12,594 bases of DNA from JACPIL01 sp964362365 (GCA_964362365.1 CAYIEF010000032.1:1-12594); one strand, 5' to 3'; positions 6,199 through 12,428 are shown, numbered from the stretch's first letter. The notes: generated from the sequence alone by a model not told the origin. A program made the numbers and translations.

Positions 6199-7587
6199 AT
6201 GATAACTCTATTCAACACCTTAACCAGAAAACGGGAAAAATTTGTTCCCCTCAAAAGAAAATCGGCAGGTCTCTATACGTGCGGTCCTACCGTTTACAAC
6301 TACGCTCACATAGGAAACTTGCGCAGTTACATCTTCGAAGACCTTCTCAAACGAACTCTTCTTTTCAACAAATTCAAAGTAAAGCATGTTATGAATATTA
6401 CTGATGTTGGCCATTTAACCTCTGATGCTGATGTCGGTCAAGACAAAATGCTTCTTGCTGCTTTAAGGGAGAAGAAATCAGTGCGCGCCGTAGCTGACTT
6501 TTACACTAAAGCTTTCAAAGATGATTTACAAAAACTAAACATTCTTCCCCCAGATATCTGGTGCAAAGCAACCGATCATATCAAAGAACAAATTGAAATG
6601 ATTAAAAAGCTGGAAAAAAAAGGATATACCTATTTTGCCGGCGGCAATGTCTATTTTGATACTTCCACGGTTGGCGAGTATGGAAAATTAGCGCAACTTA
6701 ATCTTGAAATAGAAACACAAGCCCGAGTGGAGAAAGATCCCCACAAGAAAAATCCCCATGACTTTGTATTGTGGTTCACAAAATCCAAATTTCAGGAGCA
6801 GGAGATGAAATGGGATTCCATTTTTGGGAAAGGTTATCCTGGCTGGCACATTGAATGTTCGGCCATGGCTACCAAATATCTCGGCAAACAGTTTGACCTC
6901 CATTGCGGAGGCATAGATCATATCCCAGTGCATCATACCAATGAAATAGCCCAATCTGAAGCAGCTAACGGCAAAAAGCCATGGGTCAAATACTGGCTGC
7001 ACAATGAATTTTTAGTGTTGGAAGGGCAAAAGATGGCCAAATCGGGTGAAAATTTCATTACGCTATCTACTCTGCAAGAAAAAGGATTCGATCCTCTTGA
7101 TTACAGATATTTCTGCTTAGGAACACATTATCGCAAACCGTTGATGTTCAGCTATGAAGCATTGGAAGGAGCTAAAGCAGGAAGGAAAAGACTAAATGAG
7201 AAATTCCTAGAATTAAAGAAAAGTGGAACAGCGTCGGCACAAAAACAAAAAAAATACTTGGAAGCATTCACTGATGATATCGATGATGATCTTAATACGC
7301 CCAAAGCTTTAGCAGTTCTGTGGGATTTACTGGAAGATGAAAATTTGTCAGACAAAGATAAACGCTCCTTGTTGTTGAAGTTTGATAAGGTACTTGGCTT
7401 AAATCTGAACAAGCTCAAAAAAGAAAAGCTCAAGATTCCTGTCGAAGTAAAAAGATTAGCTGATGAAAGACTAAAAGCGCGTTCTAACAAAGACTGGAAA
7501 AAAGCAGATGAATTGCGGGAAAAAATCAAAGCATTAGGATATATTGTTGGCGATACGAAAGAAGGATATGAGATTACAAAAGCATAA
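6199..7587 (+). CDS. cysS: Cysteinyl-tRNA synthetase
   Basis: A 462-residue class I aminoacyl-tRNA synthetase that charges tRNA-Cys with cysteine in the cytoplasm. CGPTVYNYAHIGNLRSY carries the HIGH motif as HIGN (37-40). KMAKS (278-282) is the KMSKS loop. Zinc ligands fit Cys28, Cys220 (WHIECSAMA), His245 and Glu249 (HHTNE). The DALR-like helical anticodon domain follows, with DDIDDDLNTPKAL at about 353-367 and the C-terminal ADERLKARSNKDWKKADELR typical of the family. Length is normal and no key residue is missing. It is the first gene of an operon: the MBL-fold gene starts 2 bases after the stop. The presence of CysRS means cysteine is charged directly rather than through the SepRS/SepCysS route. 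Confidence 0.96.
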   Translation: MITLFNTLTRKREKFVPLKRKSAGLYTCGPTVYNYAHIGNLRSYIFEDLLKRTLLFNKFKVKHVMNITDVGHLTSDADVGQDKMLLAALREKKSVRAVADFYTKAFKDDLQKLNILPPDIWCKATDHIKEQIEMIKKLEKKGYTYFAGGNVYFDTSTVGEYGKLAQLNLEIETQARVEKDPHKKNPHDFVLWFTKSKFQEQEMKWDSIFGKGYPGWHIECSAMATKYLGKQFDLHCGGIDHIPVHHTNEIAQSEAANGKKPWVKYWLHNEFLVLEGQKMAKSGENFITLSTLQEKGFDPLDYRYFCLGTHYRKPLMFSYEALEGAKAGRKRLNEKFLELKKSGTASAQKQKKYLEAFTDDIDDDLNTPKALAVLWDLLEDENLSDKDKRSLLLKFDKVLGLNLNKLKKEKLKIPVEVKRLADERLKARSNKDWKKADELREKIKALGYIVGDTKEGYEITKA

Positions 7588-7589
7588 GC

Positions 7590-8288
7590 ATGAAACTGAC
7601 TTTTCTCGGCACCAAAGGATTTATTGAAGAAAGTTCAAAGAAGCATAAGTATCATTCTTCTTTGTTAGTAGAATACAAGAGTTTCAAATTGTTAATTGAT
7701 CACGGGCTGATAAGTAAAAAATTAAGCATTATAAAACCAAATGCCATCGTGATTACCCATGGCCATCCGGATACCTTCAAGTGGCTGAAAGAAGATGAGC
7801 GATATCCGGGAAAGATATATGTTGCCAGAGAAACTAAAAAGCTATCTAAGTACAAGAAAAATTTTGAAATAGTAAAACTTAACAGATGGATCAAAGTTGG
7901 CCCTTTTGAGATCCTACCTTATCGAGTAATCCATTCCATCAATGCACCCGCAATTGGATTTAAGATCAAGGCTAATAAAACCATCATTTATAATTCTGAT
8001 CTAGTGGTTATGGAAAATAAAGCTGTTCTTCGCAATGTTGATCTGTATATCGGGGACGGCTCCTCTTTACGTGGAAATCTAGTGCGGAGAAGAGGTGATA
8101 AGCTATTTGGCCATGCACGGATGTCTACCCAGGTTAATTGGTGCAAGAAATATACTATCCCTAAGATAATATTCACTCATCTCGGCAAGGAAGCGCTGAG
8201 GATTGGTGATGCAAAAATAGAAAAATTACTACACCAGCCTGGCTTGGAAATAACTATCGCCTACGATGGCATGCGTTATGTTCAGTAA
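7590..8288 (+). CDS. Metallo-beta-lactamase-fold hydrolase
   Basis: A 232-residue MBL-fold protein. It opens with the usual beta strand MKLTFLGTKG. THGHPDTF (His57, His59, Asp61) is motif II, but the second His of the usual HxHxDH is replaced by Thr62. His115 (VIHS), Asp137 (NSDL), His175 (FGHARMS) and His197 (FTHLG) can supply motifs III-V. The Asp-Thr change may weaken or alter the second metal site. Relatives include RNase Z, PhnP-like cyclic phosphodiesterases and lactonases; RNase Z usually has HxHxDH intact, so tRNA 3' processing is not assured. No signal peptide, so cytoplasmic. It starts 2 bases after cysS without a Shine-Dalgarno site, suggesting translational coupling. Confidence 0.8.
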   Translation: MKLTFLGTKGFIEESSKKHKYHSSLLVEYKSFKLLIDHGLISKKLSIIKPNAIVITHGHPDTFKWLKEDERYPGKIYVARETKKLSKYKKNFEIVKLNRWIKVGPFEILPYRVIHSINAPAIGFKIKANKTIIYNSDLVVMENKAVLRNVDLYIGDGSSLRGNLVRRRGDKLFGHARMSTQVNWCKKYTIPKIIFTHLGKEALRIGDAKIEKLLHQPGLEITIAYDGMRYVQ

Positions 8289-8305
8289 GCCAGAGTTTAG
8301 CAAAA

Positions 8306-8521
8306 TTACCTAAACTTCCCTTCTTTAGACAAACCTTCCACTGCGCGGCGAAGATTTTCCACATTATTTTCCAAATCCCTTTCTAACGTTTTGTACAACT
8401 GCACTGTTTCCGCCATTTTCTTCTTCTTCGCTTCCGGAAGCGCATGCTTCTTCACAAAATTAAGTATCCTACTCATCTCATGCAGAAGTTTAACTTTATC
8501 GTAGCAGTAATCATTCAACAT
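8306..8521 (-). CDS. Small conserved-looking helical protein of unknown function
   Basis: A 71-residue, all-helical, charged protein (MLNDYCYDKVKLLHEMSRIL onward). Two or three amphipathic helices are likely: about 5-24, 29-47 and 49-64. It has a single Cys (Cys6) and no recognised catalytic motif. The start at ATG 8521 is preceded by a near-perfect Shine-Dalgarno site GAGGTGA with a 5-base spacer. The GTG three codons upstream overlaps that site and is rejected. It is convergent with the MBL-fold gene, with 17 bases between stops, and is the last of three minus-strand small genes. I do not recognise the family. Confidence 0.7.
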   Translation of the reverse strand: MLNDYCYDKVKLLHEMSRILNFVKKHALPEAKKKKMAETVQLYKTLERDLENNVENLRRAVEGLSKEGKFR

Positions 8522-8526
8522 ACATG

Positions 8527-8533
8527 TCACCTC
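8527..8533 (-). promoter_or_regulatory. Shine-Dalgarno site deciding the start at 8521
   Basis: GAGGTGA on the minus strand lies 5 bases before ATG 8521. The upstream GTG (8528-8530) uses bases of this site, so ATG 8521 must be the start. Confidence 0.65.
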
Positions 8534-8587
8534 GGTTTTATTCTTTAAGAAATAAACTAATTATATAATTATTTTGTTTTAGAGAAA

Positions 8588-8710
8588 TTATCTTCTTTGT
8601 TTCTTAGATTTTAACTTAAGCCTTTTAATCGCTGCCAAATCAGGAACATATTTTTGCAGTGCTACATCAAATCTCATTGGTGGCTTTTTGTATTTTACGC
8701 CCTTTTTCAT
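8588..8710 (-). CDS. Tiny basic protein B (40 residues)
   Basis: Forty residues: MKKGVKYKKPPMRFDVALQK, then a short VPDLAAIKR segment and a Lys/Arg tail ending KKQRR. Its ATG overlaps the TGA of the preceding small gene as ATGA (8707-8710), a classic sign of translational coupling and good evidence that both are real. The charge suggests nucleic-acid or ribosome binding, but no family is recognised. There is no other gene in this region on either strand. Confidence 0.55.
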   Translation of the reverse strand: MKKGVKYKKPPMRFDVALQKYVPDLAAIKRLKLKSKKQRR

Positions 8711-8874
8711 CTTCTCTTCTTTTTACTTTTCTTTCTAGAACTAGCTTTTGCCAATTTTTTCAACTTAGCAATTTTAGAATGCTTAGCTTTGCCGCTGGGG
8801 CCGCGACCTTGGTAGGTTCGTTTTTTAGTTGACTTAGAACTTCGTCCCTTCACAGCTTTCTTTCTTTTTACCAT
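8707..8874 (-). CDS. Tiny very basic protein A (55 residues)
   Basis: Fifty-five residues, more than 40% Lys/Arg: MVKRKKAVKGRSSKSTKKRT, then YQGRGPSGKAKHSKIAKLKK and a tail ending KKSKKKRR. It has no acidic residue, like ribosomal tails, histone H1 tails or RNA chaperones. It ends in the ATGA that starts tiny basic protein B. No clear TATA box is found at the usual distance upstream of 8874 and no Shine-Dalgarno site, so the start could differ; GTG at 8854 is a shorter alternative. The family is unknown. Confidence 0.55.
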   Translation of the reverse strand: MVKRKKAVKGRSSKSTKKRTYQGRGPSGKAKHSKIAKLKKLAKASSRKKSKKKRR

Positions 8875-8888
8875 TTTCTAAATAATTC

Positions 8889-9130
8889 TGGACTCGGTGA
8901 AAAAGTGGCCTGAAACAACGACCAAATCGAAGCGAACCTATTGGTTTGTTTTACAGGTGATCTTCTTCGCCCCATACACAAGCTTTAACTGGCACAGGTT
9001 ACCTGCGGTGAGTTATAGTCCAGACACCGTGGCATGTGTTGAGCGCCAGACAGAGGCTGCTATGGTTGCATCCTTTTCAGGACAACCGAACTGTCCATTA
9101 ATAAGTACGATACATTGGCGGGGTATTAAT
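8889..9130. other. GC-rich, palindrome-rich stretch: candidate structured RNA or decayed foreign segment
   Basis: Gene-free by my reading although over 240 bases long. G+C is about 48% over 8941-9120, reaching 58% at 9001-9060, against about 30-38% around it. Read on the minus strand it has a hairpin GGTTG-TCCT-GAAA-AGGA-TG-CAACC (9063-9086) with a GNRA loop, flanked by GACAG (9089-9093) / CTGTC (9050-9054), and outside that CGCCA / TGGCG. A second set is CGGTG / CACCG and CAGGT-A-ACCTG near 8996-9030. On the plus strand a GTG-started frame (8897-9202) is open but has composition unlike its neighbours and no Shine-Dalgarno site or TATA box at a proper distance. The minus frame is protein-like but has two internal stops (TAA, TAG). 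A T-rich run at 9135-9175 could end a plus-strand transcript. I could not match it to SRP, RNase P or rRNA. Confidence 0.35.
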
Positions 9131-9182
9131 AGATTTCGTAATTTTAGTATTTATTTCCTATCTTTTCTATTACAACATAGTT

Positions 9183-9383
9183 TTACTGGTTCTTATTATT
9201 GATTTTGAATAGCTGATGCAGCAAGCACCATCCTAGAAAACTTTCTGCTAAAGCAACCCAGCCGACTGCAGCAACAAGCCAATTCAACCACATCACGCTA
9301 TACTGCGGCGCCCAAGGGCCAAGCCACCAGAAAGCCAAGGCAAAACGAAGGATCCTATCTAATTTACCAAGATTTTGTTTCAT
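9183..9383 (-). CDS. DUF2892 (YgaP-like) small inner-membrane protein
   Basis: A 66-residue membrane protein. MKQNLGKLDRILRF at the N-terminus, two hydrophobic segments (about 11-28 and 33-50), and FLGWCLLHQLFKI near the end match the DUF2892 family, which often ends GWCPLYxLxGI. Members stand alone or are fused to rhodanese domains (YgaP) and are linked to sulfur handling, but have no proven activity. The start ATG 9383 follows GAGGT at 9391-9395. Upstream lies the terminator of the 78-residue gene, so this gene may have its own promoter, with TTTTTTTAAGTG near 9412-9423 as a possible TATA region. Confidence 0.8.
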   Translation of the reverse strand: MKQNLGKLDRILRFALAFWWLGPWAPQYSVMWLNWLVAAVGWVALAESFLGWCLLHQLFKINNKNQ

Positions 9384-9415
9384 TTTAATTACCTCTTTTT
9401 TAACATTTTTACACT

Positions 9416-9445
9416 TAAAAAAAGGTTAGAAGGACTTGTCCTTCT
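9416..9445 (-). terminator. Hairpin plus T-run terminator after the 78-residue membrane protein gene
   Basis: On the minus strand, AGAAGGAC-AA-GTCCTTCT (9428-9445, 8-bp perfect arms) begins directly after the stop codon. It is followed by AACC and seven T. This resembles a bacterial intrinsic terminator; in archaea the T-run alone can suffice. It should separate the two small membrane protein genes. Confidence 0.6.
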
Positions 9446-9682
9446 TTACCTCTTTTTTGATTTATTTTGGTTTACGTCTTTTTTACTAACGTAATGAATT
9501 CCGCTAATGATAAACAGAATTGCTAAAATACTCACACCTAGACCGCCGCCGTATGACATCATATTATAGCCGCTGTAGTAACCCATCATTCCCATCATGC
9601 CGGTATAACCAACTCTGCCTGACGACAGCAACGCCAATACTCCGCCGATAATCTGTATCCACCCTAATGTTTTGTAGTCCAT
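9446..9682 (-). CDS. Small two-helix membrane protein with Met/Gly/Tyr loop
   Basis: A 78-residue protein with hydrophobic helices at about 7-21 and 47-66. The loop between them (about 22-46) is dominated by Gly, Met and Tyr (GMMGMMGYYSGYNMM), and the C-terminal tail is basic (KKDVNQNKSKKR), likely cytoplasmic. Clustered methionines can bind copper or silver or act as methionine-oxidation buffers, but that is only suggestion. The start ATG 9682 follows a strong GAGGTGA (9687-9693) with a 4-base spacer, and ATATAAG near 9714-9721 can be the TATA box. No family recognised with confidence. Confidence 0.7.
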   Translation of the reverse strand: MDYKTLGWIQIIGGVLALLSSGRVGYTGMMGMMGYYSGYNMMSYGGGLGVSILAILFIISGIHYVSKKDVNQNKSKKR

Positions 9683-9755
9683 TCTTTCACCTCAGTCTTG
9701 ATGATACTTTTTGTGCTTATATCTCTTTTCTAGTAAATCCCTTATTTTGTCAAAT

Positions 9756-9815
9756 CGATATGTTTATCAAATAAATGCGAAACAACTTGAGTCAATTCTT
9801 TTGATAAACATATCG
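9756..9815. repeat. 16-bp perfect inverted repeat around a 28-base centre
   Basis: CGATATGTTTATCAAA (9756-9771) is matched exactly by its reverse complement at 9800-9815. The centre contains a smaller palindrome, TTGAGTCAA (9787-9795). It lies between the Fic gene end and the promoter of the 78-residue membrane protein gene. Possible roles are a large stem-loop, a bipartite operator, or ends of a tiny mobile relic. No T-run follows on either strand, so it is not an obvious terminator. Confidence 0.7.
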
Positions 9816-9956
9816 CAATTTCTATTTAGGGATAGTGATAACTCATAGGTAAGTATGGTAAAGTTGTTTTAAGTTATACATATTATAGTTAATTGTTAGA
9901 TAAGTTCCTAAAGAAAAGTATCCAGCGTTGGTTGCTTTTGATGTTCTTTTTTCAGA

Positions 9957-10883
9957 TTATAACAACATAAACTTCTTGATCATCGGCCTCCAAAACTTCC
10001 TTGAAGTATGCAAATATTGTTCCATAGCCAAACGACAGAAGTCTAAATGTTCATGGTTGCAATAGTCAACCAGCGTCTCACGGATCTGGAAACTCATATC
10101 GCCTTTAAACATGAGCGGAGGATAGTTTAGTTTGGTCATCTGAGCCACTAATAGAATCCGCCCAAATCTGCTGTTGCCATCAGCGAAAGGATGAATCTTC
10201 TGGTAGCGGAGATGGAAGAGTAGAGGTTTAAGGAATGGGTATGTTTTTTTATCCCTATGTTCATCCAGCGCTTTTTTGAGCTTCTCCCGTATCTCTTCGG
10301 GAGGTGTAGTGTCGGCTTTCTCTGTATAGCCAAAGGTGTTCACGTGTTCCTTAAAATTCCCGGCATGACGATAAACCCCTTCGTAGATAACTTTATGGAG
10401 CTGTTTAAACTGGATAACCGACCTAAGTTGATATTTCATCGCTTTTGAGAGAGCTTCTTTTGAATTGTGGTATAGCTGTACATCCAATTCTGGTAAGATA
10501 TTTTTCTTCTTTCTTTCGATGTCTTCGGCAATTTGCGGAGTAATGGTAGATCCTTCTAGCTCCATGCTGTTAGCCAGAAAAAGACGCACAAACTCAGCCA
10601 GGATTTCTTGTTTGCTTTTCGTATTCAGCGCATGAAAAAAGATCTGATAAAATAATTTTTCGGTTTCAATTTCAGTTATCTCCTGCAGAGAGAAGTAAGT
10701 CTGAAAATGATCTTTGAAATACACTGCGCGCTCTTTCGCTATTCTCTCAATAACATCTTCATTATATTTTTCTTTTTCTTTGTCAAGCATGAGAGATGCT
10801 TTCTTTATTTTATCTCCGATACGAAAACTGTGGTCTAGATAGGTATACGTTTTGCCGTTAATGATTCTTTTTTGTAAGTGCAT
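9957..10883 (-). CDS. Fic-domain protein with N-terminal inhibitory helix (class II)
   Basis: A 308-residue Fic protein. Residues 1-30 (INGKTYTYLDHSFRIG) are the N-terminal segment common in archaeal Fic proteins. SMELEG (106-111) fits the inhibitory motif (S/T)xxxE(G/N) of class II Fic proteins, whose Glu (Glu110) blocks ATP placement. The Fic motif HPFADGNSRFGR (231-242) keeps His231, Asn237 and Arg242, but the second Gly of GNGR is Ser. Active Fic enzymes transfer AMP or other nucleotides to a hydroxyl of target proteins; targets here are unknown. The C-terminal segment is helical. The frame is open to 10934, but the TATA box lies at 10905-10912, so ATG 10883 is preferred. It stands alone, with no antitoxin gene beside it, consistent with built-in inhibition. 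Confidence 0.88.
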   Translation of the reverse strand: MHLQKRIINGKTYTYLDHSFRIGDKIKKASLMLDKEKEKYNEDVIERIAKERAVYFKDHFQTYFSLQEITEIETEKLFYQIFFHALNTKSKQEILAEFVRLFLANSMELEGSTITPQIAEDIERKKKNILPELDVQLYHNSKEALSKAMKYQLRSVIQFKQLHKVIYEGVYRHAGNFKEHVNTFGYTEKADTTPPEEIREKLKKALDEHRDKKTYPFLKPLLFHLRYQKIHPFADGNSRFGRILLVAQMTKLNYPPLMFKGDMSFQIRETLVDYCNHEHLDFCRLAMEQYLHTSRKFWRPMIKKFMLL

Positions 10884-10904
10884 GATCTCTTTAGAAGGAA
10901 CAAC

Positions 10905-10925
10905 TATATAAATTTTACACCTACT
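10905..10925 (-). promoter_or_regulatory. Fic gene promoter with repeated upstream element
   Basis: On the minus strand TTTATATA (10905-10912) is centred 26 bases before ATG 10883. It is preceded by AGTAGGTGTAAAATT (10911-10925), which covers the BRE position. The same 15 bases occur again at 11009-11023, without a TATA box. Confidence 0.5.
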
Positions 10926-11008
10926 AACTAGCAAGAATTTTGGGTGTATAAGGTTAAAACTATTCTTTCCTTCTTAAGTTTATAATCCAAAACAACAAGA
11001 ATTACTTC

Positions 11009-11023
11009 AATTTTACACCTACT
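11009..11023 (-). repeat. Second copy of the Fic promoter element AGTAGGTGTAAAATT
   Basis: This is an exact 15-base direct repeat of 10911-10925, 98 bases away. A shorter inverted copy of the core (GGTGTA) occurs on the plus strand at about 10942-10947. Repeated exact matches in a short intergenic region suggest a binding site or a duplicated promoter fragment. Confidence 0.5.
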
Positions 11024-11124
11024 TAATCACAATATATTAACGTCGCAACTCTTCCTTCAATCTCCTTTCATCAAACTTGAAACCTTTGCCTAAGAATGCT
11101 ACCTCTTTGTATCTAACAATAAAA

Positions 11125-11163
11125 CTTATATAATCTTAAAGAGTAAACCAAGAGAAGGTGATT
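11125..11163 (+). promoter_or_regulatory. Promoter and ribosome binding site of the thioredoxin-CcdA operon
   Basis: CTTATATAAT (11125-11134) is a TATA box; transcription should start near 11155. AAGGTGA about 4 bases before ATG 11166 is the Shine-Dalgarno site. Unlike most promoters in this window, this one gives a short leader. Confidence 0.55.
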
Positions 11164-11165
11164 TT

Positions 11166-11741
11166 ATGAATAAAGGAATAACATATATATTTTTACTACT
11201 AGTTTCCTTGTTGTTAATTCTCGGCTGCGCAAAACAGATAGAGCAAGAGGAAGAACAATATCTTGAGGGGAAATCTGATGAGCAAGAACCTTCAGCAAAA
11301 AGATTATCTACAGAAGTACTAAATACAGAACTTACCGATGTACGAACGGGGCAAACGTTCAAAATCAGCGATTTCAAGGGAAAACCAATCCTATTAGAAA
11401 GCTTTGCAGTCTGGTGTCCGGTTTGCACCAAACAGCAGCAGCATATTCAGAAATTACACCAACTTCTCGGAGATTCCGTTGTTTCCATTTCCTTGGATAC
11501 CGATCCGAATGAAGATGCAGCTAAAGTAAAGGAAGCAGTTGAAGAGCGCGGATTTGACTGGCATTTTGCTGTTTCGCCCCGGGAATTAACTCAAGCCTTG
11601 ATTGACCAATTTGGAGTTAGTGTGGTAAATGCGCCGGCAGCGCCAGTTGTGCTTATCTGTAAAGATGGCTCTGCGCGACTCCTAAAAAGAGGAATAAAAT
11701 CAGCCCAAGATTTGAAAGGAGAAATTGAGAAGGAGTGTTAG
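11166..11741 (+). CDS. Thioredoxin-like (TlpA/ResA-type) lipoprotein
   Basis: A 191-residue exported thiol-disulfide protein. A basic N-terminus and leucine-rich core end in the lipobox-like LILGC, so Cys21 is probably lipidated and the protein anchored outside the membrane. A charged Glu/Lys linker (24-50) precedes a thioredoxin fold. FAVWCPVCTKQ carries the redox pair Cys84 and Cys87 (CPVC rather than CGPC or CEPC), and APVVLI (Pro160) is the likely cis-proline before beta-4. Two further cysteines (165 and the C-terminal 191) are present. TlpA-like proteins reduce or oxidise extracytoplasmic disulfides. The next gene, a CcdA-like membrane protein, starts at the base after its stop and is its natural electron donor. 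Confidence 0.88.
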   Translation: MNKGITYIFLLLVSLLLILGCAKQIEQEEEQYLEGKSDEQEPSAKRLSTEVLNTELTDVRTGQTFKISDFKGKPILLESFAVWCPVCTKQQQHIQKLHQLLGDSVVSISLDTDPNEDAAKVKEAVEERGFDWHFAVSPRELTQALIDQFGVSVVNAPAAPVVLICKDGSARLLKRGIKSAQDLKGEIEKEC

Positions 11742-12428
11742 ATGGTCTCAGTCATTGCAAACTTCTGGCTTTCCTTTCTTGCCGGGTTATTTGCCCCATT
11801 GGGAGCTGTTTGCGTTCTTCCACTCTACCCTGGATTCCTGGCTTACTTAGCCAGCAAGTTATCCAAAAAGGACAATACAAAAAACATCATTCTTCTTGGC
11901 ATTATTGTAGTTCTTGGGGTTTTAGCTTCTATGTTTATTATTGGTTTAGTCTTTAGTTTTCTTCAGGAATCTCTTAGTAAAGCAATAGGAATAATTTCAC
12001 CGATAGCTTTTGGCATTTTGGCGGTGCTAAGTATTTTTCTTATTATAGGCGTTGATTTTACCAAGTTTGCTCCTAAAATTACTGCTCCGGTTCTCAAGAA
12101 TCCCATGCTAAGCTCGTTTATTTTTGGTATTTTCTTTGGCGCCATAGTTATTCCCTGCAATCCTGCGCCGTTAATTGTCTTGTTTGCCATAAGCACATCA
12201 ACGGTAAGTTTTATTACTAATCTCCTTAACTTCTTTTTCTTTGGCTTAGGGATGGGTTTGCCTTTGTTGCTTATTTCCTTCGTTTCTGCTGCCAAAAGCC
12301 AGGAAGTCCTTGGTTTTTTAAGCAAACATCAGAGAATTATCAATATCATTGCCGGTATTATTATGCTGGGCGTATCGGTATATTACTTGATCTTCGTGTT
12401 TAACGTGCATCAATTAATTTTTAGATGA
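11742..12428 (+). CDS. ccdA: CcdA/DsbD-type transmembrane electron-transfer protein
   Basis: A 228-residue membrane protein with about six helices (roughly 3-22, 48-74, 80-104, 122-150, 155-183, 197-220), the usual size and topology of CcdA. The two redox cysteines are at the expected places: Cys24 in GAVCVLPLYPGF of helix 1 and Cys139 in VIPCNPAPL of helix 4. CcdA carries electrons from cytoplasmic thioredoxin to extracytoplasmic thiol proteins. It begins directly after the stop of the thioredoxin-like lipoprotein, with GGAG in the end of that gene as ribosome binding site, so they are one operon and one pathway. No cytochrome c genes are visible, so the purpose may be disulfide repair or metal handling rather than cytochrome maturation. 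Confidence 0.9.
   Translation: MVSVIANFWLSFLAGLFAPLGAVCVLPLYPGFLAYLASKLSKKDNTKNIILLGIIVVLGVLASMFIIGLVFSFLQESLSKAIGIISPIAFGILAVLSIFLIIGVDFTKFAPKITAPVLKNPMLSSFIFGIFFGAIVIPCNPAPLIVLFAISTSTVSFITNLLNFFFFGLGMGLPLLLISFVSAAKSQEVLGFLSKHQRIINIIAGIIMLGVSVYYLIFVFNVHQLIFR

Noticed and set aside
9063..9093. Group II intron domain V-like hairpin (GNRA loop, 2-base 3' bulge)
   Set aside because: The shape is suggestive, but the AGC/CGC catalytic triad and the 9-bp lower stem are absent and no reverse transcriptase gene is near.
8889..9130. SRP RNA or RNase P RNA
   Set aside because: GCAACCATAG and GGTGAGTTATAGTCC recall pieces of these RNAs, but the SRP helix 8 loop (AGG...GGAA...AGCA) and the RNase P core GAGGAAAGTCC are not there.
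8897..9202. Open frame of 101 codons with GTG start on the plus strand
   Set aside because: No Shine-Dalgarno site, no TATA box at a proper distance, composition unlike the neighbours, and the last third runs through an AT-rich intergenic stretch. Better treated as part of the unexplained GC-rich segment.
10884..10934. Upstream extension of the Fic frame by 17 residues
   Set aside because: The TATA box at 10905-10912 lies inside it; ATG 10883 fits the leaderless spacing.
11037..11115. Minus-strand peptide frame ending GKGFKFDERRLKEELRR
   Set aside because: Looks protein-like and ends in a proper stop, but has no ATG, GTG or TTG start in frame before an upstream stop. At most a gene remnant of about 25 codons.
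1219..12301. Avoidance of CCWGG or CCSGG sites as a hint to nuclease specificity
   Set aside because: Several sites of both kinds are present (for example CCAGG at 1219 and CCTGG at 2955), so no avoidance is visible and nothing can be said about the target.
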